Source: Calonectria ilicicola (taxonomy: Eukaryota; Ascomycota; Sordariomycetes; Hypocreales; Nectriaceae). From it: a stretch of DNA of 64,000 bases. The stretch lies in the NCBI GenBank assembly GCA_020809705.1, contig CP085826.1, positions 1,984,001-2,048,000 of the forward strand, given 5' to 3'. The notes under the pieces are model-generated. The model saw nothing but the letters and a program-made list of their open reading frames with translations, was not told where the DNA came from and searched no databases. This document shows positions 48,539 through 60,580 of the stretch, piece by piece. The stretch's first letter is position 1; each line of letters begins with the position of its first letter. The position numbers and the translations under genes are program-made.

Positions 48539-50423
48539 TTACAGGTGGCTCGAGAAGTGAGCAATGGCGCTTTCGTTGTAGAGTTCCTGATGATCTGCCT
48601 TGATCATGTCGGCGCACTAAAAATTGTGTTAATTCGATTCCTTTTTTTTGAACAGTGCTGACAGCGACTCACCTTCTCGCCAATCATGTAGACCGAGTTT
48701 TGGATGCGGCAGTCAGGGATGATAGGGATGATTGAGGCATCAGCAATGCGGAGGTTCTTGACACCGTGGACACGGAGTCTGGGGTCAACCACGCCCTGCT
48801 GGATGCTCTTGGAGAGACGGGCGGTACCGCATGGATCTGCCAAGCTTGTTAGTTGATGTATGATTGAGTGGGTCTTGCACACTTACGGAAACCAGTCTGG
48901 CTGCGGTCCAAGACAGCTCGCTTCATCTCGTCGTCGGAATCGAGGGGCATCTTCCAGGGGTATTCTCCAACAACGATGTCCTTGAATCCAGCGCCAGTGG
49001 TTAGGAGATCGTAAGTCCAGCGCACTCCTTCGCGCATGGCAAGGATATCCAAGTCGTTGCCAAAGAAGTTAAGGTTGATGTTGGGCTGGGTAAGGGGATC
49101 AGTGTTGTGCAAGGTCACCTCACCCTCGGATAAAGGACGGAGCAAGTCGACAATCACAGTGATGTAGTTGCCGCTCTCAGGGACTGGGTAGTGCCACTGG
49201 AAGGCTGAGCTGAACAAGCCAACAAAGTCAAGCTCAAAGTGAGGTTGACCAGCAGGGCCAAAGGGGTCGCGGCCACCGTTGGCGGCCTTGGCTTGCTGGT
49301 AGGCCTCGTACTTCTCCAGACGCTGATCAATGCGAGGGAAGCCAACAAGTTCAAGAAGGCCAGAGCTAATTGGGCCAGTCTTGTCGCGCTTGTACTGAGC
49401 AACGGCAGCCTGGTTGGCAGGGCCATTGCGAAGAACATAATCTTCAAGGCCATATCCGTCCTTGATCTGAAGAACAAAGGGAACAATGGGGTGATCCAGA
49501 AGGTGCTGGCCAACATGGGGAGACTCTACCTTGACCTCGATTCCATTCTTGGATAGTTCGGCAGCAGGACCAACACCAGAAAGCATGAGCATCTTGGGGG
49601 TCTCGAAGACACCTTGAGACAGGATAACTTCACGGGTGGCGTAAACGCTGAGTTCAGCTTGGGTTTCAGGGTTGATAACAGTGACACCAAGGCATGTCTT
49701 GGTAGCGGCATCGATGATGAGCTGCTTGGACTGGACGCCAAAGAGGACGCTGACATTGGGCTTGTTCTTCAGGTAGAGGAAGCTGCCCTGGCGTTGACCA
49801 CCATAAATAGTGTCAACGCAGTGGGTGAGACCTCTCATCTCTCCCTCGTAGATGTCCTCGGTAATGCGCTCGCCCTTGGAAACCCAGGCCTCAGTGAGAG
49901 CGTCACGGAATGGCTTCATCTCGGGGACCAAGTCGGCGTGTTCAATTTGGATGGGACCGCCAGTGCCAATCTTCTTGAGATCTTCGGGATACAGCTGCTT
50001 CTCGTCATGGTAGGTAGCACACTTTCGGAGGTAGTTCACACAGCCATCCCAGTTCCACTCAGAACCACCAAACTCTTCCCAGTCATCAAAGGTGGGTTTA
50101 GAGCCCGGGATCCAGGTAAAGTAGTTGCCAAGGGAAGATCCACCAAGACCCTTGCCACGGGTGTTTGGCTTCTCGACACGCTCATAGTCGTGGCGCTTGA
50201 TCATGGTCGACTTGTAAGCCCAATCGTACTTGCTACCACGAAGGTTGAAGGCTTGAGAGGGCGTGGTGATGGCGGGCACTTGGTAAGGGTTGGGAATGCC
50301 GGCCTCAACGATGAGAACGCGAACATTGGGGTTCTCGGCGAGACGACCAGCGACCGCATTACCAGCGGTGCCACCACCAACGACGATGAAGTCGTACTCG
50401 TTTCCGTTTGCGACAAAAGCCAT
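48539..50423 (-). CDS. GMC-family flavin oxidoreductase
   Basis: Minus-strand exons 50,423-48,887, 48,836-48,673 and 48,616-48,539 encode 592 residues, normal for glucose-methanol-choline oxidoreductases. The N terminus has the FAD motif VVGGGTAG (Gly16-Gly21) at once, with no signal peptide, so it is probably intracellular. Further GMC marks are [13 protein letters not shown] and a substrate domain. The catalytic pair is His513 (HPCGTARLS) and Asn559 ([10 protein letters not shown]); the first is created at the first intron junction. Members oxidise alcohols, sugars or choline, or act as aryl-alcohol or mandelonitrile-type enzymes. Which one cannot be told. A long ORF on the other strand at 49,614-50,438 is its shadow. 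Confidence 0.92.
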
Positions 50424-53398
50424 GATGTTATTATTTGAGGTTGGGGAAAAATTAGGATAGGGTTGATATTGAAGGTGAAGAGGTGATTGAGAATTGATTG
50501 TTGGTGTTGATGGTGATGTGAGTGGAGTGTAGAAGATGTGATTGATGCTGAGAATAAAACATTCTTGAGCGAACTTTGGGCAGATATTTATCCTCTATAC
50601 GATTCTCATCCATCTCGCATAAACATACGAAAGCTACAGCTCTCATGGCCATGGAGTTCTCAATCTGCATCTCGCTCGGTGTCCACGTCGGTGTCTTGGA
50701 GGGTGAAGCTGGCATCGTCGCGGTGCCCCGAGCTATTCCCGAGTGCCGTACCCGGCAATAAGGCAGGGCTAGCGCTGAGTGGGCCGCAGCAGCTCGGCAA
50801 TTCGGCGAGACGCATCATTGCCATCTACGTCATTCAACAGAAACTCAATTGAAGCTGGCCGTGGCCTTGCTCGTACAAAGTGCAGTGTCAATGAGCCCAG
50901 TTATTCCACGACTCAGGATCTTTTGCTTCCCGCGTTTCCGTTGGAATCCAATCATCTGAAGCCGAATTATCCGCCCGGCCTCATTCGGGATTCCGTTGCC
51001 ATCGCTTCAATTGCAGGCAGCGATAATTTTTCTCGGCATGGAATCTTTCCATCATTAATGACGCGGCTTCAATTCTTTCCATCACATATCCAGGGCCTCG
51101 ATCCACTCTCCTCCAATGTCGATTCAAATCATCGGACAAATCTTTTGTACATGCCCCTCATTGACCATTGAGTAGTCTGTTCGGGCTTGAAGTTATCCAA
51201 AGTCGTTGCGCAGTGTCATATTCAGTGGATGACATCAAGAGCCTGGCTCAAATCGAAAAGGGATCGTTGACATGTCCTTGAAGGTACTGCCGATTTGAAA
51301 CGATGGAAGAGAAGCTTCAGGCTGGCCAAGTCCTTGGAGCGTGTCGTGAATTAAATGTGCTGTCTCTTCGTCGATGCGCAATAGGGACATGAGAGCTGAC
51401 CTTGGGTATTTTATCTCAGTCCTTGGATGCTGCCATTCTAACCTGATCGGTAAATATTTGTGACGCCATCGCAAGAGAATCGATGCTTGATCTGAAGTAA
51501 CATGAAGAAGGGAAAGTCTTGATCAGAAGTATTAGACTATTCCATTTTTCTATTATGTATCGAAGAATAGATTCAATATGATCTACCAAGCTTAGTATCA
51601 TCTCATTTACCAGATTATGACGTGCCTATTGTTGTTTCCGTGAAGCATTACATTACATAAGCGGAGTCAACGCCGCTGACATGCGTGGTGGTGGCTTAAC
51701 TGTCCATCAGCTAAAAGTTAAGAAAGCGACTTTCTCGAACAGACTTGACTGGATTTTTATTTTTCTAGCACGTGACTAATGGCTTTTTTCTTTCCAATTA
51801 AATGATGCGGGGGCACAATCTGGGCTCTTTGCTAGGATTCTTGGATAGTGTCAGTTTCAACGCTCAAGACATCCTTTATCCCAGAGCGGGAACGCAAGAA
51901 TAGCAAAACCGAAAGTTTCAATAGGCTAAATAGACAAAAAACCTTGTTCAAGTTTGCAGTCGAACTGAACGACTTTAGTTATGACCGAACCACAGATGGA
52001 GTGATACACAACGAAAAAGGAAATCGCCGGCCAAGGATTTTTTTTTCCCACCATAATTTTCGCTTTTGATGGCCAGACTTCCACTTGTGATTTCTAAAAA
52101 CAAGAACAAGTAATCGATGAGCAATTGAATGTAATAGCACGGGAATAGCCGGTATAAATATAGAACTTTTACACCAGGGAATCATTAGCTCATCTCAGTA
52201 GCTCATTGGTGGAGCACTTAGATTACGGCGCGAAAAAATTATTTCACAATTTTTCTTAGAACCAGAAACGATTATTGGCATTGTTCACATCCACACGCAC
52301 TTCCTTGTTTATCTGCCTGGAATCTTCGCTTGCATTACCCTCTGCGGTTAAGTCCTCTAGACCTGTGGTTCTGCATGTTCCAGGGCCAAGGGTCATATCA
52401 ATCACTGAGCCAGACTCAGCAATTTAGTGGTAAATCGCCTGGTCAAATCATAAAACATTTGACTCCCGATTAATGTTGGAGTTTAATCCCATCCGCCTAT
52501 TTCTAATAGTCAAGCTTTGTCTCCAAATGCAACTATTGCTGGCAATATAGTAGAGAGGTATGCTAGCGCGGCAATTAGATAATGGCGAAGAATGAACGGG
52601 TTGAGCCAGAATGGCATGGTACATTTTTCCGACTGTTGGCAGTCGGCTCGATAACCGTATCGCATAGAAAACGCTAACTTAAGCTTAAATGCGCTATTAA
52701 TCCCTCAATTATCCGTCAGTGCAGAAGGTTCTGCCTCGACAGGCTCAAATGACGTCGCCCTAATGGCATCGCCGGGAAAAAACACCTGAGCGCGATAGCC
52801 AAGGAATCAAAAGTTCCTGTTAGTCATCCTCGCCATCCAATGGGTCTCTGACGACACTGGATTGGCAAATGTCGTCAATGATTGATCCGTTAAACGGTGT
52901 AAGCATCGGCCGAATTGAGCGGGGGAAAACGGGGACAACAACAAAAATCCATCTCGCCAGATACCATGTACTGCAGTGTTAGTGTAGGATCAAAATAGGC
53001 ACCAAACCGCGATATGGTCCAAATAGCATGTTGATGATCGTGTAGATGAGGGGCTGCACACGACAAATTTGGGGCCTACTACGCTTTGGGCAGGCCACAA
53101 GTTGTGGAGAAGCTTGGGTTTGGCTTGGCATACTACCTAAGCACGAACCGGGTGCAGAGTTGAGTTTTTACCTTCCCAATTGACTTCCGAGCTTTCGGTG
53201 CCGCTATCCCATTCTAATGGTACTTTTGAGGTTATCATGGAGATCCACTTGGCGGACTCGTGTGGAATCTCGGCTCACAAGCGGCCGCCTCGATCCGGCT
53301 CGATGGATATAACTAGGCGGTAATGTCCTTGATCAACGTCGGAATCGGTGGAGCTAATTTATTGTTCTATAATTCATTGTTCCCATAATTTTCAAGAC
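50424..53398. other. Intergenic, 3.0 kb, with unassigned fragments
   Basis: No supported intact gene. A minus-strand reading at 51,235-51,474 (ending FRFEPGS) together with 51,416-51,601 looks like two pieces of one protein C terminus in different frames. It could be the tail of a lost gene or an unresolved spliced exon pair. A tRNA D-arm-like sequence lies at 52,199-52,215 without a matching remainder. The left part is the GMC promoter, the right part the peptidase promoter. Confidence 0.4.
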
Positions 53399-54951
53399 AT
53401 GAAGATCACCGGGACATCTGCCCTATGGGCCCTGTTGCTGCCGCTTGCAGCGGCTGCCAAGGACAACAGACCCCTTGTTGAATCCACGAAGATTCAAAAG
53501 CACATCACCGAGAAGGGGTAATTACATCCAATTCTAACCCGCCATGTAAAGTGTCCCATTTAATTCTAATCGCCGATCTTTACAGGTTGATGAAGAACTT
53601 GCAAAAGCTCAATGATATTGCGTACGCTAATGGAGGTAACCGTGCATTTGGACTTCCTGGCTACCAAGCTTCAGTCGACTTTATTTACGGTGAAGTCTCT
53701 AAGCTGAAGGGATTTACTGCTTGGAAGCAAGACTTCCCCGCTCTGTTCACTAATACGACGGCAGCCAAGGTCTCGGTTGACGGAGAGGTGTTCCGTACTG
53801 TCGCTCTTACCTACACACCTAGCACCCCCGAGGAGGGCATTACTGGCAACCTTGTACACGGCCCAGAGGGCGATGCTGGATGTTACGTTGGAAACTACAG
53901 CAGCATCGATGCAAAGGACAACATTGTGCTCGTCGAGCGCGGCCTATGCCCCGACGCCACCACATTTGCTGGCAAATTGAAAGCAGCAGCAGCAGCTGGC
54001 GCCAAAGCCGTGGTGCTCTACAATTCAGACTCTGCGAAACTCACCGCCGGCTCACTTTCTGCCCCCAATCCCGATGAGTATGTCCCTGCTGGACTAATTG
54101 ACCAAGAGCCCGGTCAGGCACTCAAGGCGCGCCTTGCTGCAGGAGAGAAGGTTGAGATCTTCGTCCAGATTGTCCAGCTCATTGAGGAGAGGATCACACA
54201 AAACGTCTTTGCCGAGACCAAGGGCGGCGATGGTGGCAACCTGGTTATGCTGGGCGCGCATCTTGACTCCGTTCAAGCCGGCCCCGGAATCAACGACGAT
54301 GGATCAGGCACGAGTTTGATTCTTGAAGTCGCCAAGGCCCTCCAGAACTACTCAACCAAGCTGAAGGTTCGATTCGGCTGGTGGGGTGCTGAGGAGAACG
54401 GTCTTTGGGGCTCCAGGTACTACGTCAACAACTTGAGCACCGATGAGATCAATGATCTTCTGCTGTATCTTAACTTTGACATGGTTTCGCGAGGCTTTTT
54501 TGGTGTCTTTGATGGAACGGGCGAGAAGATTGGCCCTGGTGGTCCATCTGGATCCGATGTCATCGAAGACCTCTTTGTTGACCACTTTACCTCGAAGAGC
54601 ATCGAAGTGACCCCGGTTGGTCTCAGTGGTGGTAGCGACTACGTGCCCTTCCTCAACATCATCAAGAAGCCAGTCGGAGGATTGTTCACTGGTACTGGCG
54701 CTGCGCAAGATGCTTGCTACCACCAAGCATGCGACAACATCACGAACCCTGTCCCAGATACCATCACCAAGAACGCCAAGGCAGCAGCTCATGTCCTGAG
54801 TGTACTGGCCGTCGATGGCGTTGAGTTGATCCCGAAGAGTGCCAGTAACTCAACTAGCGCAATTAAGAGAGTTGTTGACCCATTCTCGATGCACGAGCGA
54901 GATGTCGTCGGCGAGGGACTTAGCAAGGCATGCGAACATGATCTTATCTAA
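53399..54951 (+). CDS. Secreted/vacuolar M28 zinc aminopeptidase with PA domain
   Basis: Exons 53,399-53,517 and 53,586-54,951, joined over a 68-bp intron, encode 494 residues. A signal peptide covers about residues 1-20. A protease-associated (PA) domain spans about 120-220 (VLVERGLC...AGAKAVVLYNS). The M28 domain has the two-zinc ligands in order: His265 and Asp in GAHLDSV, Asp in GINDDGSG, Glu-Glu in WWGAEENG, Asp in NFDMVSRG and His in CYHQACDN. This matches the aminopeptidase Y/M28A group that removes N-terminal residues from peptides. Asn-x-Ser/Thr sites fit secretion. The ORF alone misses the signal peptide exon; the start was chosen by splicing. Confidence 0.93.
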
Positions 54952-55626
54952 ATCGCCATTTGTAAATAAACAAAAGATTTAGCACATGAATAAGTAAAAT
55001 ATTAGCGAAATGATTCTTCGATAAAGGGAACCAGTGTGCGAATGGGAGAAGCGTAAATGTCACATCATCTGGTGGTGAATGAGTAACCTAAAAAAATGGA
55101 GAAATACTCAACCATTGACATTTTCATGGTCTATCATCAGTCCAGGAATGACATAAAGATATAAATAACTCAGATTTATAGTTATTTGCACCTTGCAGTA
55201 ACTTTCCTCAAGCCGCCCAGTGACCGTTGATTGCCCCTTCTAAAATTGTATACCTTCTTCAAGGGTTAGGGTTAGGGTTGTATACACCCTGCTTAGGCCG
55301 GTTTTATTGGCAACTGGCCCAGACCTTTATTACTATCTTGCTACATGGATATATCTATTTATGAGAATTTAGTGTGTTCGGACCTACATGAAATTTACAA
55401 GCTTACGGTATCTCTAGTATGAGTGTATCTTCACCATCCCACAGGCAACCCTGGTGCATAACTTAACAACGCGACGTGTCCATATATATAATTCCGAATG
55501 GGAATTTATCACAAGGCAAAAGTGTATTTAAAGTCAGGTAATAGCAAACGTTTGTATTTGTTTGTGTTCGAAAAGTAGTCGCTAATTTATTTTGAAGGCC
55601 GATTTGCGAGACTAAACATCAAATAT
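54952..55626. other. Intergenic, 0.7 kb
   Basis: No gene. Between the convergent peptidase and transporter genes; contains a short telomere-type repeat at 55,263-55,279. Confidence 0.7.
55263..55279. repeat. Interstitial telomere-like repeat
   Basis: GGGTTAGGGTTAGGGTT, almost three units of the TTAGGG repeat used at most filamentous ascomycete telomeres, in an intergenic position. It could be a relic of telomere-type repair or a chance match. Confidence 0.7.
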
Positions 55627-57258
55627 TTAGACGTGATCTAACTGAACTGTCTTTTGCTCCGCATTATAAGCTTCTGTTGCCCGCCTTTCCGCCACAGTAA
55701 CATATTTACGGAACTCCTTGGTAGGTACATTGTTCATGAAGAGCTCATCCAACTCTTCGTATGTTCGCAAACGAGTCTCTGGAACATAGAAATAAGCGAG
55801 TATGAAGAAAATGAACATGAATGCACCAAAGACAAATCCAATCTTCGCCTTGAGGTTACCATATTCCGGGTTGAACATGTAGGGCGAGACAAAAGACCAC
55901 ATGGTGTTGACGGCATTGGATGCTGAAATAGCAATGGCCAGTGTCTTTGCGCGCAGAACTGAAGTTGGTACTTCTCCAGCGATAGTGTAAACGGTTGAAC
56001 CCACACCAACGTTGTAGAAAAAGTTGTACATTGTGTAAAAGCCCACGGCAGCAGTAGTGGCCGCAGTGGTGTTAACAGAACCAGAGATACCCATGCACAA
56101 AAGGAGCATGCAGAGACCGAGACAACCGGCAGTGTACATCGGTCGGCGACCGTACAAATCTGAGACCAAGAATGCAATGGTGGCACCAGACATTGACAAA
56201 ATCTGCGCGCCAATCTGGATTGCAAACGACTTTGAGTCACTGATTCCCAAATATTGATACATCAAGGCGCCATAGTTGGAAACGAATCCAAGACCAGACA
56301 TGGGCTCGGAAAGGAAGACCATAATGGCGATGAGAGTTCGGCGCAGGTTGGTGCCCCGGAAGCATTCCATGTACGACCCGGAATTCTTTGTCTCAGCTTC
56401 CTCTAGAGTCAGCTTGATTCGCTCCAGATGACCGTCAGCGTCCCGAGGATCCGAGTAAAAGCGGCCAAGCACTTTGCGAGCAGCCGTCATCTTGCCCTTC
56501 TGGACCAGGTAGACAGGGGACTCGGGCATGAACATTTGGCCGATGAATGCCACCACGGCAAATCCCCACTACGCGCAAATCAGGGACTGCCAAGACCAAT
56601 CCGTATCCCACTTGGAGGTAAAATATGACATGATCGCAGAGACGAAGGGACCGATGCACTGGGCAAGGTTGCAGAAACCGGTGACGGAGGCTCGGATCGC
56701 TAGCGGGGAGATGTCGGCAACGTAGACGGTGCAGAGGTTCTGGAAAGCACCGATGGCGATGAAGTTGACCATCTTGCCGGCAAAGAACATTTCGATTGAG
56801 GTAGCGCCGAACTCGACACCGACTGATGAGATGTTGATGATGGCCGCCATCAAGATCACGGGCTTGGTACCGAAAATATCAGCAAAGTAGGACGCCGCGC
56901 AAGCGCCGATGATTGCAGCCGCATTGCCACCGCCGCTGAGGGCCGACTGCCACTTGGTTTCAATGTAGTACGAGCCTTCTGAAGGCTTGCCGAATTTTTC
57001 CTTGAAGACGGGGATACTGATCACAGCACCGGAGGACTGACTTTCGAAGCCTCTGACAACGAGTGTCCAAAGCATCACACCAATCCAGAACAAGAGCCAT
57101 GGATCTTTCCGAAGAGTCTCCAAATATGTTCTGTTGTGCTCTTGCTGTTGAATCGCTCGTCCGAGCATCTCATTTGAGATGGCATCGTCCCGGCGGTCCT
57201 CGGTCTGCTCAACATGAGCATTGGCGTTTGCCTCGCCCTTCTTGGCGGCACCGGACAT
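55627..57258 (-). pseudogene. Sugar-type MFS transporter interrupted by one in-frame TAG
   Basis: A continuous minus-strand frame of 543 codons encodes a 12-helix sugar porter of the maltose/alpha-glucoside and hexose type. Features include the N-terminal cytoplasmic tail, GFESQSSGAV in helix 1, PESPVYLVQKGK after helix 6, SDLYGRRP between helices 8 and 9, and PETRLRTYEELDELF at the C terminus. At 56,569-56,571 a single TAG replaces a codon just before helix 6 (SLICA-stop-WGFAVV). Related transporters commonly have Gln there, and CAG to TAG is one C-to-T change in a CpA context. No GT-AG intron removes the stop without deleting helix 6. Everything else is intact, so the loss is recent, or the stop is read through, edited or a sequencing error. 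Confidence 0.85.
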
Positions 57259-58732
57259 TTTTGCTTAAGTGGTGGCGCGCTTAGTTGGTTTGAGAATAGG
57301 CGACAGAAACACGCACGCTACCCCAGAGGAACGACTCCGAACTTAAAAGAAAACCCCAAATCTCTCAATTCCCCCCTCTCCTCATTCATCTGGGGTCTAT
57401 GCGGGGTAAAGGCCCGATGTCATTCTTCATCCCTTGTTCTTCTTCACCCAACTTGGGAATTGATGGACAAGGGGTTCGTCCCGGGTGACTGGTTTAATCG
57501 GGTGTCATTGGACCGAAAGTGCGTCTTCTGGTCTGATCCAACCTGCCGGTAGCCACTGAGTGGTATCAACGGTTGAACTTTACCGAGGCAACGTCAACTC
57601 CAACGCAATCCATCAATGTCGGGGCCATCCAGCTCCACAAGCAAAGCTCATACAGAGAACTCTAATTGGCCTGGGCTCGGCTCTTGTTAGACCGATTTGA
57701 CGAGTTTTTGGGGTCAAGGCACAGCTCAAACAGCTTAGTGCCGGGGGTGAACTGACTCGTTTGCGGAGCCCCAGATTACTTTAGGATTAGCTCTAATCCC
57801 GGGGTGACTAGGGAGCAGGTATTTCACCGCATTTATACCAATGGTGACTTCGGTCATATACCTCTTAAAGATCACATTCAAACCGGAGCTGGCACTATAA
57901 TCTTATCTTGGGGTAGAATCTACAGCCGCTCAACTTCTAATCTCCTGATACACAAGCTGGAGTGTTGTTGAACTAAAACCCCATGGGGATCAAGGCCCGC
58001 ATTGCCCCCAGTTACCCCGATAATGCCGCTACATGCACCATCCATGCCACAGAGTTGAGACCAAACCAAGAACCTGACAACCGTTACAATGAGCTCCACG
58101 ACGGAACGCTGCCGTTCGTCATCTCATTGGAAGAGGCTGAATATCGGGATAACTACGGCTCTCTCGCCGGAAATTCGGATAAGAAAGGATGTCCGTGAGA
58201 TCCTCCATGTTCCACCATGAGCCGATTCAGATTTGAGTGGAGCTATCGGTGCAAAGTCGGGACGAAACATCAAACATGCACCGAAGCCAAGGCGGGCAAT
58301 GACGCGTTAAAAATCTCTCAAATAATCATAGCATGAATCAATCAAACGTCGTTATTAAACTCTTTAACTGGTGATAGAGCTCACATCTTGCATCACTATG
58401 TCGAGATCCATCATCTAAAGACATCATGGAACATGGTATAGGATGGCCCTTCGCCCCACCGAGTTTGCATCGACATGTTGCATCACCGTCGATCAAGCCC
58501 CGTAGAAATAGATCCCCGAATATGATTGGTGATGTTTAAATCTCACTCTGTAGATGAATATCTGCATGCATCCTTTTTCTAATCTTCGTTAATTCAACCT
58601 CCAACAAAAGGAAAAACATTGATTCTGCTACACAAAGACGATCCCGTTATCGAATTTGTGAATGCGTCGGCCAGAATAGTCACGGGCGACTAAAATTCGA
58701 AATATTTTTGCTTTGTAGTCTTTGCTTTCAAT
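57259..58732. other. Intergenic, 1.5 kb
   Basis: Promoter of the transporter on the left and 3' flank of the small secreted protein on the right. The plus ORF at 57,983-58,198 has no recognisable domain. Nothing else seen. Confidence 0.6.
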
Positions 58733-59391
58733 TTAATGCTGCATGGATTGTTGTATGACCTTAAGAATCGTCGCTTCTAGAGCTTTTTGGCCGAGAACGA
58801 TATCTTCTTTGCAGGTAGGAACAATAGGAACAAGGGCACTGGATAGTGCATAGAGGCTTTCAAATAAATCTTCCACGGATTTAGGCACTCCGTTTGGCAC
58901 TCCCTGGGTCAGAAAAATAGAAGAAAGGAAAACCTTCTTTTGAGCCATTGTTTCGAGCATCTTCACTTGATCTTCAACGAGCTGGAAATTGTGTTAACAA
59001 ATTGAACACTCGGATGAACCGGAACTAACTGACCTTTCCATAGTGTCTGCACAGGGCAAGTTGGTCGTTTGGTGAAAATTTCACGATTTGATTTGGGTTA
59101 TTGGAGGCATCAGCGATGCCCGCTTGAACTTCGTTTGTGATTTTGACAATGTTGCCTGTTACTTTCTAATGTCGCATTAGCCAATGTAAAGCATCAATGC
59201 AACAATGATTGTCTGCTCACGGGTAAAAACATGGACTGGTCGACTTCATTGAGGTATGATATTGTCTGTTCTGTCTCTTCGTTGACGTTTTTCAGGTGCG
59301 TCAGGATATCAACTGTAACAGGATTATAAAAGGTTGCTCTAGCGATGACGGGTGCCGAAGCACTAAGAAGCATAATAAATCTTAAAAGCAT
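58733..59391 (-). CDS. Small secreted HsbA/Mp1-like protein
   Basis: Three minus-strand exons (59,391-59,221; 59,165-59,034; 58,981-58,733), each a whole number of codons, encode 183 residues. A signal peptide covers about residues 1-19 (LLRFIMLLSASAPVIARA). The rest is almost wholly amphipathic helix with a spaced hydrophobic pattern and the sequence KKVFLSSIF...VPKSVEDLFESL...AL. This resembles hydrophobic surface-binding protein A and cell-wall galactomannoprotein Mp1 (PF12296-like). Those proteins coat hydrophobic surfaces or bind fatty acids and lipids. It has only two cysteines, so it is not a hydrophobin. Assignment is by pattern and size, so moderate. Its exons are too short for simple ORF calling. 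Confidence 0.65.
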
Positions 59392-60580
59392 TTTAAATTT
59401 GTCTGATGGTTTTATTTCCTGGGAATACGGTCGTAAAAGAAACGGGTGTGCGAATTTTCTGAATGAGCAAGCCGCATCGAAGGGCTCGTGGAATTTATAC
59501 AATGCAGCTTGATGGCTTCTCTGGCGCAAGCGGAGGAATCGAAATGATGGGCGGTCTTGGCCTTAAGGGAGGACCAAATGACCCACAGTGCAATCTTATA
59601 TGACGTACAAAAAGTCCGTTCGCGCTTTTTCTGGTACCTTTTTTCGGGGTGGAAAACCTTCAAGCTGAAATAGCGAATGAATCAGTCTCGGATCGCTGAC
59701 TGGAATTTCGCTCCATTCCAATCTGGTAAGCGCCATTCATTGGATATCAGCATCGAGAGCAGCAAGGTGTATAATCATATCCAGTTTTAAAGTGAAGCCC
59801 TTTTTGGTACTTTTGTCACGTTCGATTTAGTCTTTGCTCTAGACCCTCTATCGACCTTGACAGTCTTTTGCGACGCAGGCTAAATGCTCAATTTGTCATA
59901 GCATTGTAAATCCACATCATAGTTCAGGAACCCGGCTGGCTATTATTGGAAAATAATGACGGATAGCGTCAAAGCTTTGACTGGATGCCGTTTTCGTTCA
60001 TGTGGGAGGGCTGACTTGCTCTCGTGACAGAAATTGCTCCCGGAGAGGAGGAGAAGAGACATTCATTTTCGTCGATCAATTACAGTAAAGCTATATTATT
60101 ATGCGAGATGGCATTGAAAATAATTTCCTATTTACGATGAAACTGCGCATAATATTTTGTGTATTGTATTCCGCCATCCGCAACACCTCCAAATGTATGG
60201 GGTGGAGCGAAATCCATGACAACCCAGTGGAAATGGATCGCTCCCTGGGTTCTGGTTGTAATTTATTTGCACTTCAAACAAACAAAAAAGTAGATTTATT
60301 GCTATTCTTTCTTTCCCACCCTTTATTTTACAAATGAACCAACAGTCTACTGCCCGACATCCTGTTTTGCATCGTTAGCATGAGTCATCCCCGCACTTTG
60401 TCCGGGCGCGGGACGGGTGTGGCTGATGAGTCGACGGCTAATTAGTTGTCGGAATATTTGCGACAGGCCCTTCGCTCATTTTTCGTTGCATGCTGGATCT
60501 GTTCTAATCTTCCTCTAAATATAATTCACTATTCGTGCTGTTTGGTAATCTTATTACACATTCCTGCTCCAATTTTTACA
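59392..60580. other. Divergent intergenic region, 1.2 kb
   Basis: Holds promoters of the HsbA-like gene (minus) and the SDR gene (plus). ORFs at 59,412-59,663 and 60,101-60,337 are unsupported. Confidence 0.6.

Noticed and set aside
49614..50438. 274-codon plus-strand ORF
   Set aside because: Antisense of the GMC oxidoreductase; it has no domain of its own.
52199..52260. tRNA-like start (TAGCTCATTGGTGGAGC forms a D-arm and A-box-like sequence)
   Set aside because: No matching anticodon stem, T-arm or B box found downstream, so at most a 5' relic.
53551..53586. Upstream reading frame of the M28 peptidase without signal peptide
   Set aside because: The spliced model from 53,399 gives a signal peptide and a proper start; this part is intron.
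60446..60580. N-terminal extension of the SDR
   Set aside because: The extension starts with TTG rather than ATG and the SDR fold begins after 60,581.
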